A DNA stretch of 7,610 nt, taken from assembly GCA_026416775.1 (NCBI GenBank), contig JAOAEN010000056.1:1-7610 (forward strand). The letters are read 5' to 3'. Shown here piece after piece: positions 1 to 4,972 of the stretch. The number at the start of each line of letters is the position of its first letter. Within the stretch, counting starts at the first letter, position 1. The position numbers and the translations under genes are program-made. This DNA is from Dehalococcoidales bacterium (GTDB taxonomy: Bacteria > Chloroflexota > Dehalococcoidia > Dehalococcoidales > RBG-16-60-22). A model generated the notes under the pieces. The model ran no database searches. It saw only the letters and a list, made by a program, of their open reading frames with translations, and was not told the origin of the DNA.

Positions 1-1
1 G

Positions 2-130
2 GAGAAGATTGTCATCTCGCCGGGACCGTGCACCCCCAACGAGGCGGGCATCAGCGTCGCGCTCATTCGTGAACTGGGGGCGACAATCCCAATCCTCGGC
101 GTCTGCCTGGGGCACCAGGCGATTGCGGCG
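2..130 (+). pseudogene. Internal fragment of TrpG/PabA-type glutamine amidotransferase, joined in frame to the MATE gene
   Basis: The frame opening at position 2 reads as the central part of a class I glutamine amidotransferase, the TrpG/PabA subunit of anthranilate or aminodeoxychorismate synthase. Visible family motifs are [12 protein letters not shown] (positions about 14-49) and GVCLGHQAI (about 98-124), which contains the cysteine nucleophile that forms the glutamyl thioester. In the family the next segment would be a glycine-rich stretch of the type AFGGKV. Here the frame goes straight into a MATE transporter at about 125-131, with no stop and no frameshift. The N-terminal region, the C-terminal half and the catalytic His-Glu pair are absent, so no working amidotransferase is encoded here. 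The missing 5' part may simply lie outside the window. Identity of the fragment is clear. Whether the join is real or an assembly artefact cannot be decided from sequence. Confidence 0.8.
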
Positions 131-1366
131 CTCACCATCGTCCTGCCCTACCAGATCCTCTTCTATGCCATCGGCGGGGGGACGAGCACGGGGATCGGCT
201 CCCTTGTTTCGCGGCGCTTTGGCGAGCGCAACCTTGAGGCAACCAACCGCATTGCCGGGCAGGTGTTTACCATCAGCGCTTTCTGGGGGCTTATCTTCAT
301 CCTGATTGCAACGCTTGCGGCCGATGGCATCCTGCGCCTCATCGGTGCCACGCCGGACATCATGGATTTCAGCCGGCAGTACCTCGTCATCACGACCTAC
401 GGCTCACCGCTGCTCATCCTGGGCATGGTGATGAGCAGCCTCATCCGCGGCTCGGGTGATGCCGTCAAGCCGATGCTCATCATGGTCACCGGCACCATCG
501 TCAACATCGCCCTTGACCCCATTCTCATCTTCGGCATCGGGCCCTTCCCGGAGATGGGCATCCGCGGTGCTGCCTGGGCGACGACGATAGCGCAGGCACT
601 TTCCGCGGTGCTCGGGGTCAGCCTCTTCCTTGCCGGCAAGACCGCCTTCCGGCTGAAAATCGCCGCTCTTGCGCCCGATTTTTCCATCATCAAGGACATC
701 TACCGGGTCGGCGCCCCGGCGTCGGTCTCACAGATCACGGAAAGCCTGCTCTTTGCCCTTTTCAACATCGTGGTCTCGTCCTTCGGCTCACTTGCCATTG
801 CGGCGGTGGGCATCGTGATGCGCATCTCGGACTTCGCCTTCATGCCGGTGCTGGGGGTATCCCACGGGCTGCTGCCAATCGTCGGCTACTGCTTTGGCGA
901 AAGGAACTTCCGCCGGCTCTGGCAGGCGGTGGTCAAGGCATCGGTCGGCACCATGCTCATCCTTGCCGTCATGACCATCCTCGGGGAGATATTCACCCCG
1001 CAGGTCGTGCGCATCTTCAACCGGAATCCCGAGCTTGTGGAAGTCGCCGTGCCGGCCATGCGCATCATGCTGGCAACGATGGTGCTCAGCGGCCCGAGCA
1101 TCATGATCATCACCGCGCTGCAGGGGCTGGGCAGGGGCAAAGAGGCGTTGTTCCTTTCCCTCATGCGGCAGTTCTTTGTATTCCTGCCGCTCCTTTACCT
1201 CTTCAGCCACTTTTTCGGTCTTCTCGGCGTGTGGATTGCCTCTCCGGTGGCGGATGTCCTCGGGATGCTTATCTCGCTTGCCTTCATCCTGCACCAGTAC
1301 CGCCGGCTCCGTCCCCAGGGAACTTCTCCCGAAGCTGTCCCCCTAGCGGGGATCAAGACCGAATAG
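125..1366 (+). CDS. MATE-family multidrug/cation antiporter, N-terminus missing
   Basis: This is a membrane exporter of the MATE (NorM/DinF/MepA-like) superfamily, which uses a sodium or proton gradient to extrude organic cations or drugs. About 413 residues match the family. They are mostly hydrophobic, with roughly eleven predicted membrane segments. The first recognisable part, [17 protein letters not shown] (from 131), corresponds to the region just after the first helix. [12 protein letters not shown] (about 200-235) is the typical cytoplasmic loop, and the internal duplication shows as [11 protein letters not shown] in the second half (about 886-918). MATE proteins usually have about 450 residues, so some 35-45 N-terminal residues, including helix 1, are missing. 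They are replaced by the TrpG-like fragment. The first in-frame start codon is a GTG at 263, inside a conserved region, so it is not a credible natural start. The last 24 bp overlap the convergent TatD gene. Function as encoded here is doubtful because of the chimeric 5' end. Confidence 0.85.
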   Translation, partial: AALTIVLPYQILFYAIGGGTSTGIGSLVSRRFGERNLEATNRIAGQVFTISAFWGLIFILIATLAADGILRLIGATPDIMDFSRQYLVITTYGSPLLILGMVMSSLIRGSGDAVKPMLIMVTGTIVNIALDPILIFGIGPFPEMGIRGAAWATTIAQALSAVLGVSLFLAGKTAFRLKIAALAPDFSIIKDIYRVGAPASVSQITESLLFALFNIVVSSFGSLAIAAVGIVMRISDFAFMPVLGVSHGLLPIVGYCFGERNFRRLWQAVVKASVGTMLILAVMTILGEIFTPQVVRIFNRNPELVEVAVPAMRIMLATMVLSGPSIMIITALQGLGRGKEALFLSLMRQFFVFLPLLYLFSHFFGLLGVWIASPVADVLGMLISLAFILHQYRRLRPQGTSPEAVPLAGIKTE

Positions 1367-2116
1367 CCCGGCGGCGTTCTGTGTGGTGATCCCGGCAAGC
1401 TCCGCTTCATCCCCCCCCATGACCGCCGCCGCACCCTTCAGGGAGCGCAGGACGTCGGCAGGGGTGGCGCGGAACTCGTCTGCCGTGCCACGTCCGTAGA
1501 CTACCGGGGTGTCCGTCTCAAGGAGAAGCCTTGATAGGGGGACTTCCTTCACCACCCGGCGGTGCTCCTCGTGATAGGTGACCGCCGGCGTCACCGAAAG
1601 ATAGAAACCCTCCGCCACGATATCCCGGAGCACGCTTGAGGTGCCGGTAAACCAGTGGAAGACCGCCTTCCTGATCCCCGCCTCCCGGACGAGGTCGCAG
1701 GCATCGCGCCAGGCATAGCGGGAGTGGATGATGACCGGTCGATCACAAGAGATGGCAATCCCGAGAAGACGGCGCAGGACTTCCTTCTGGACGTCATTGT
1801 CGGCGTTTGCCCTTACCCACTTGGCGTAATCAAGCCCGACCTCCCCCAGTGCCACCGCCTCCCCGAGATGATTGCGGATGAAGTCCAGATTTTCCTCGAT
1901 CTCCGGCCCCCGCACCATCTGCGGATGGTAGCCGATTGCCGGATAGACAAAGCCGGGGTAACGAAGGGCAATCTCAAGGACCCTGCGGTTACTTGCAATA
2001 TCACAGCCGACAGCAACGATGGCGCTGACCCCCGCTTCCCCCGCTTTCTGAAGCACCCCTTCAAGGTCCTCAACCTCGTCAAGATGGGCATGGGTATCAA
2101 CGAGCCCGAGCCTCAC
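1343..2116 (-). CDS. TatD-family metal-dependent hydrolase (DNase/phosphoesterase)
   Basis: A 257-residue cytoplasmic TIM-barrel metallohydrolase, the usual TatD/YcfH length. Members bind two divalent metals and act as 3'-5' deoxyribonucleases or related phosphoesterases; the substrate of this branch is not known. Expected ligands are all visible: H9 and H11 in DTHAHLD, E92 in GEVGLDY, H131 in IIHSR, H154 in FHWFTG and D202 in ETDTP. The frame also has a GTG six codons upstream (2134). I prefer the GTG at 2116 because AGGTGG lies about 5 nt before it, and because a TATAAT box at 2140-2145 would put the transcript start at about 2133, leaving no leader for the upstream GTG. The 3' end overlaps the convergent MATE gene by 24 bp. 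It is divergent from the cupin gene and has no operon partner in the window. Confidence 0.9.
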   Translation of the reverse strand: MRLGLVDTHAHLDEVEDLEGVLQKAGEAGVSAIVAVGCDIASNRRVLEIALRYPGFVYPAIGYHPQMVRGPEIEENLDFIRNHLGEAVALGEVGLDYAKWVRANADNDVQKEVLRRLLGIAISCDRPVIIHSRYAWRDACDLVREAGIRKAVFHWFTGTSSVLRDIVAEGFYLSVTPAVTYHEEHRRVVKEVPLSRLLLETDTPVVYGRGTADEFRATPADVLRSLKGAAAVMGGDEAELAGITTQNAAGLFGLDPR

Positions 2117-2139
2117 ACTTCCACCTGGCCTCACATGGT

Positions 2140-2169
2140 ATTATACTTATTCTAACGCAACCGCCCCAA
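2140..2169 (-). promoter_or_regulatory. Putative sigma-70-type promoter for the TatD gene
   Basis: Read on the minus strand there is a perfect TATAAT at 2145-2140, with TTGGGG at 2169-2164 as a weak -35 element and an 18-bp spacer. The predicted transcript start is near 2133, just upstream of the preferred GTG start at 2116. On the plus strand the same bases contain TATACT (2142-2147), so the two -10 elements overlap and the element could serve the cupin gene too, although I see no good plus-strand -35. Confidence 0.5.
2154..2161. repeat. Single unit of the 8-bp intergenic repeat (AACGCAAC)
   Basis: One copy of AACGCAAC lies between TatD and the cupin, in the context TCTAACGCAAC. The same 11 bases follow the cupin stop at 2613-2623, where they begin a full array. 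The next octamer (2162-2169, CGCCCCAA) only loosely resembles the unit. This is either a remnant of an array or a chance match. Confidence 0.45.
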
Positions 2170-2197
2170 GTGGCAAAAATCGGTAGGAGAGGTACCC

Positions 2198-2617
2198 ATG
2201 GCCAACAAATACGATAAATACGTGATCAAGAAGCCCGTGGCGATCGGGGGCTACGGTCCCGAGTTCATCTACACGGGCGAAAAGGAGTACGGCTCAAACT
2301 TCACCATCATGTTTTTACGCATCACCGAGCCCACCCTCATGGAAGAGCATGCCCATTACCACGACTTTGACATGTACCTCTACTTTATGTCGTTTGACCC
2401 GGACAACATGGGCGAGCTCGGGGCGGAGATTGAGATCGGGCTGGGGGCGGAGCGCGAGATACACCGCATCACCACCCCCACAAGCGTTTACATCCCCGCC
2501 GGGATAGTCCACTGCCCCCTCGAGTTCAAGCGCGTGACAAAGCCGGTGCTCTTCGTCCACTGCACGCTGGCATCAAAATACGTGAAGGATCCGGAAAAGG
2601 TGCTCAAGGATATCTAA
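2198..2617 (+). CDS. Small single-domain cupin protein
   Basis: A 139-residue soluble protein with a cupin beta-barrel pattern. Cupin motif 1 is represented by HAHYHDFD (H51, H53, H55, with D56 or D58 possibly taking the place of the usual glutamate). Motif 2 is represented by YIPAGIVHCPLEF (P100, G102, H105). These histidines probably bind one divalent metal. An unusual second His-Cys pair, H121-C122, lies in the last strand. No catalytic partner or substrate can be inferred; cupins range from sugar isomerases and dioxygenases to ligand-sensing proteins. The ATG start has a good Shine-Dalgarno (AGGAGAGG, about 2185-2192) shortly upstream. The gene stands alone, divergent from TatD and convergent with the RtcB operon. 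Its TAA stop (2615-2617) runs directly into an 8-bp repeat array. No signal peptide or membrane segment is seen. Confidence 0.85.
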   Translation: MANKYDKYVIKKPVAIGGYGPEFIYTGEKEYGSNFTIMFLRITEPTLMEEHAHYHDFDMYLYFMSFDPDNMGELGAEIEIGLGAEREIHRITTPTSVYIPAGIVHCPLEFKRVTKPVLFVHCTLASKYVKDPEKVLKDI

Positions 2618-2679
2618 CGCAACTCCGCATCTGCGCTATTGAGTAATTGCGCAACTACGCAGTTCCTCAATTACGGAGC
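2616..2679. repeat. Tandem array of eight degenerate 8-bp units (array A)
   Basis: Starting inside the cupin TAA stop, eight consecutive octamers keep exact register: 2616 AACGCAAC, 2632 TGCGCTAT, 2648 TGCGCAAC and 2656 TACGCAGT are typical, while 2640 TGAGTAAT, 2664 TCCTCAAT and 2672 TACGGAGC are divergent. The array fills the whole 49-bp gap between the convergent cupin and small SH3-like genes, and the stop codon of the latter (2667-2669) lies in unit seven. GTAATTG (2643-2649) pairs with CAATTAC (2668-2674), and AACT/AGTT (2653-2656 with 2661-2664) pairs inside it. The transcript could therefore form a two-stage stem-loop that might end transcription from both sides, although no T-tract follows. 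Confidence 0.8.
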
Positions 2680-2933
2680 GGCGACACGGCTTCCAGCCCG
2701 ACCTCGGGGATGCCGTGCACGACATCACCGCTCCCGTCAAGGCGAACGTCGTAGCAGTAGATGTCCTCAAGCCTCAGGACCTTCTCCCAGATTTCCTCTT
2801 TTGACAGGTAGTAAACCCGCTGTACCGTCCCGGTGCACCCAGCGAACCTTTTAAGCTCCGGGTCATGCCGACCGATACCGTCAATGAGCGGGATGATCCT
2901 AACCGCCTGCCCCGGGCTGAACTTCGGCTCCAT
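2667..2933 (-). CDS. Small SH3/KOW-like beta-barrel protein of unknown function, third gene of the RtcB operon
   Basis: An 88-residue protein that I do not recognise as a named family. Its pattern suggests a small SH3-like or KOW-like barrel: FSPGQAVRIIP near residues 5-15, GCTGTVQRVYYL at 32-43, YDVRLDG at 61-67 and a closing VGLEAVSP at 78-85. Such folds often bind RNA or act as protein adaptors, but that is inference from shape only. The ATG is 4 bp after the RtcB stop, with AAGGG in the RtcB end as a weak ribosome site, so the two genes are almost certainly cotranscribed and perhaps translationally coupled. The last residues (RN) and the TGA stop are encoded by units of the 8-bp repeat array, which suggests the array supplied the present C-terminus. 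One cysteine is at 33 and one at 60; no membrane segment or signal peptide. Confidence 0.7.
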   Translation of the reverse strand: MEPKFSPGQAVRIIPLIDGIGRHDPELKRFAGCTGTVQRVYYLSKEEIWEKVLRLEDIYCYDVRLDGSGDVVHGIPEVGLEAVSPLRN

Positions 2934-2937
2934 ACAG

Positions 2938-4395
2938 CTAACCCTTGATTACCGCGATCGGTCTTGTCCGCGCCACCTTCCTGGAGATACCGGCACCGTG
3001 GGCCACCCGCACCACGTCGCTTACGTCCTTGTACGCCTCGGGGGCTTCTTCGGCAAGACCGGCAAGCGAGCCGGCACGCACGGTGATGCCGCGGCTCTCC
3101 AGCATGCTGAGGACCTCGCGACCGCTTGCCTGCCTCTTTGCCGCGGCACGGCTTTCCATGCGCCCCGCCCCGTGGCAGGTGGAGCCCCAGGTCTCCTTCA
3201 TGGCGCGCTCCGTCCCGACGAGGATATAGGACATCCGCCCCATGTCCCCGGGGATGAGCGCCGGCTGCCCCACCCCCGCGTATTTCGCCGGCACCTCCGG
3301 ATGTCCCGCCGGGAAAGCCCGTGTTGCCCCCTTGCGGTGGACGCCGAGCTTCACCTTCCTGCCGTCCACCTCGTGTTCCTCAATCTTGGCGATGTTGTGG
3401 GCTACGTCGTAGATAAGCTCAAGCCCCGCATCCCGCTCGCTTACGCCCATCACCTTCAGGAAAGCCTCGCGCACCCAGTGGGTGATGCACTGGCGGTTCG
3501 CCCAGGCGTAGTTGGCGGCGGCACGCATGGCGCCGAGGTAAGCCTGCCCCTCGGGGGACGACACCGGGGCACAGGCAAGCTGGCGGTCGGGCACCTCGAT
3601 ACCGTATTTCGTCATGGCGCGCAGCATCTCCCGCACGTAGTCATCGGCAACCTGGTGTCCCAGCCCGCGCGAGCCGCAGTGCACGTAGAGCACCACCTGC
3701 CCGATGCGCTCAATCCCCATGACGCGCGCAATCTCCGGCTCGTAGATCTCGTCCACCACGCCCACCTCAAGGAAGTGGTTGCCCGAGCCCAGCGTGCCGA
3801 GCTGGGGAATACCGCGCTCCTTAGCCTTCTGGCTCACCTTATCGGGGAGGGCCCCCTTGATCTCGCCGTGCTCCTCGGTGGCCTCGAGGTCTTCCGGGCG
3901 GCCGAAGCCCTTCTCCACCGCCCAGCGCGAGCCCTTCACCAGCACCTCATCAATTTCCCCGGCTTTGAGACGGATCGCGCCCTTTGAGCCGACGCCCGAT
4001 GGCACAGCGCTGAAGAGGGCATCGGCAAGCACACCGATCTTCGGGGCGACCTCGTCATGGGTGAAATTGGTGCGCATGACACGCACCCCGCAGTTGATAT
4101 CAAAGCCCACCCCGCCCGGTGAGACCACCCCGTCGTTCAGGCGCATTGCCGCCACCCCGCCGATGGCGAAGCCGTAGCCCCAGTGGATATCCGGCATGGC
4201 AAGGGAATAGCCCACGATACCGGGGAGAAACGCCACATTGGCAACCTGCTCCGGCGCCTGGTCTTCAATGATGTGTTTGAGCATCGCCTCATCGGCATAG
4301 ATCAGCCCGTCAACGCGCATTCCTGACTTATAGCTTTTCGGGATGCGCCAGCGGTACTCGTCAACCTTTTCCAGAGTCCCGTTCCATTTCGGCAT
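2938..4395 (-). CDS. rtcB: RNA-splicing ligase RtcB (3'-phosphate/2',3'-cyclic phosphate to 5'-OH)
   Basis: RtcB seals RNA ends that carry 2',3'-cyclic phosphate or 3'-phosphate to 5'-hydroxyl ends, using GTP and Mn2+ in a histidine-GMP intermediate, in tRNA splicing or RNA repair. The 485 residues match the normal family length of about 480. Diagnostic residues are all visible: D99 and C102 in FDINCGVR, N206-H207 in GSGNHFLEV, H239 in VHCGSRGLGHQ, H333 in YDVAHN, and H408 in CHGAGR, the guanylylated histidine (equivalent to H404 of the Pyrococcus enzyme). No intein is present, unlike many archaeal copies. The ATG at 4395 has a strong GGGAGGTG (4407-4400) 4 nt upstream. It is the middle gene of archease-rtcB-small protein, with 35 bp to archease. 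No rtcA or rtcR is visible in the window, so the E. coli-type sigma-54 regulation is not indicated. Confidence 0.97.
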   Translation of the reverse strand: MPKWNGTLEKVDEYRWRIPKSYKSGMRVDGLIYADEAMLKHIIEDQAPEQVANVAFLPGIVGYSLAMPDIHWGYGFAIGGVAAMRLNDGVVSPGGVGFDINCGVRVMRTNFTHDEVAPKIGVLADALFSAVPSGVGSKGAIRLKAGEIDEVLVKGSRWAVEKGFGRPEDLEATEEHGEIKGALPDKVSQKAKERGIPQLGTLGSGNHFLEVGVVDEIYEPEIARVMGIERIGQVVLYVHCGSRGLGHQVADDYVREMLRAMTKYGIEVPDRQLACAPVSSPEGQAYLGAMRAAANYAWANRQCITHWVREAFLKVMGVSERDAGLELIYDVAHNIAKIEEHEVDGRKVKLGVHRKGATRAFPAGHPEVPAKYAGVGQPALIPGDMGRMSYILVGTERAMKETWGSTCHGAGRMESRAAAKRQASGREVLSMLESRGITVRAGSLAGLAEEAPEAYKDVSDVVRVAHGAGISRKVARTRPIAVIKG

Positions 4396-4399
4396 ACCA

Positions 4400-4407
4400 C
4401 ACCTCCC
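4400..4407 (-). promoter_or_regulatory. Strong ribosome binding site of rtcB
   Basis: GGGAGGTG on the minus strand, 4 nt before the rtcB ATG, is close to an ideal Shine-Dalgarno sequence. It is followed upstream by a run of seven A on the mRNA strand (4412-4418). It fixes the start of RtcB at 4395 and suggests that rtcB is translated more strongly than archease upstream of it. Confidence 0.7.
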
Positions 4408-4430
4408 GCAGTTTTTTTCCGGAGACCACT

Positions 4431-4841
4431 TCAGACGTCAAAGATCACCTGCACCTCATTTTTCTCCGTGTCCACCTTGAGCATGTAATACGTGGCGGAC
4501 TTCACCCCCGTCTTCAGACGATGGCGCGCCGGGTCATACACTTCCCCGCGGCAGACCGCCCGCAGGTGCTTTTCCGCAAGTTCGGTGATCTCGAACTCCT
4601 TGAAGAGCATACCCTCCACATCAAAATAGTAGAGGAGGCTGTTGAGCCACTCAAAAAGTAGGCTGTCCCAGTCATCACCCTCCACCTCGAGCTCCCGCAC
4701 CTCCTTCGGCACCACCCCGTCAAGGTCAGCCATGATGCTGAACATGCCGTAGGCGGCATTGGCAAAGGACTCGGCAAGGGTGCTGCCCCACGCCCTTATG
4801 CCCAGGTCCGCCGTATGTTCAATCAGCTCAAACCGCTCCAT
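4431..4841 (-). CDS. Archease, activator of RtcB
   Basis: Archease is a small calcium-binding protein that speeds RtcB guanylylation and allows multiple turnovers. The 136 residues show the family pattern: LIEHTADLGIRAWG at 7-19 with D12 as the metal ligand, LLFEWLNSLLYYFDVEG at 61-77, the LKTGVKSATYYML segment at 109-121, and the C-terminal VIFDV with D135. Most archeases have His where this one has Tyr at 119 (TYH to TYY). The frame is open 11 codons further, to 4874, but that extension is encoded by the 8-bp repeat array. I choose the ATG at 4841, which starts with the conserved MERFELIEHTADLG; GAGG lies 3 nt before it. It is the first gene of the minus-strand operon with rtcB, divergent from the Fe-S oxidoreductase gene. 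No convincing sigma-70 promoter was found for it on this strand. Confidence 0.93.
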   Translation of the reverse strand: MERFELIEHTADLGIRAWGSTLAESFANAAYGMFSIMADLDGVVPKEVRELEVEGDDWDSLLFEWLNSLLYYFDVEGMLFKEFEITELAEKHLRAVCRGEVYDPARHRLKTGVKSATYYMLKVDTEKNEVQVIFDV

Positions 4842-4843
4842 CT

Positions 4844-4891
4844 TCCTCAATTGCGCAACAGCGCTTCTGCGCAATTACGTAACTGCGCCAC
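4844..4891. repeat. Tandem array of six degenerate 8-bp units (array B), abutting the archease start
   Basis: Six octamers in exact register include 4852 TGCGCAAC, 4860 AGCGCTTC, 4868 TGCGCAAT, 4876 TACGTAAC and 4884 TGCGCCAC. The unit nearest archease, TCCTCAAT (4844-4851), also occurs in array A and gives the GAGGA that acts as archease ribosome site on the minus strand. AATTGCGCA (4849-4857) and TGCGCAATT (4868-4876) form a perfect 9-bp stem with a 10-nt loop. On the archease mRNA this stem ends directly at the Shine-Dalgarno bases. Confidence 0.8.
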
Positions 4892-4926
4892 ACTCCGATC
4901 TACCTTACAGTCCATGTTACATTTTA

Positions 4927-4935
4927 TGATATAAT
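4927..4935 (+). promoter_or_regulatory. Extended -10 promoter of the Fe-S oxidoreductase gene
   Basis: TGATATAAT is a perfect extended -10 element (TGN followed by TATAAT at 4930-4935). No good -35 lies at the usual 16-18 bp, which is normal for extended -10 promoters. The predicted transcript start is near 4942. This excludes the GTG at 4937 as start codon and supports the ATG at 4973, giving a leader of about 30 nt that contains AGGAAGGA. Confidence 0.6.
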
Positions 4936-4972
4936 CGTGTCCAGCAAAATACTGCAGGAAGGACCTTGGACG

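Noticed and set aside
2616..2679. CRISPR-like repeats
   Set aside because: Units are 8 bp, contiguous and degenerate, with no unique spacers and no cas genes.
2833..3987. Long plus-strand open frame opposite rtcB (384 codons)
   Set aside because: It lies wholly opposite RtcB, whose catalytic motifs are clear. Its product is rich in His, Ala, Leu, Arg and Pro with no recognisable domain, as expected for an antisense frame in GC-rich DNA.
4844..4891. Array as a cluster of operators for one local regulator
   Set aside because: TTGCGCAA looks like a dimer site, but the same arrays occur at 3' ends of unrelated genes and in convergent gaps, which does not fit promoter control.
4937..4972. GTG at 4937 as start of the oxidoreductase
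   Set aside because: It lies 2 bases after the extended -10 box, upstream of the expected transcript start, and has no ribosome site; the ATG at 4973 has AGGAAGGA.
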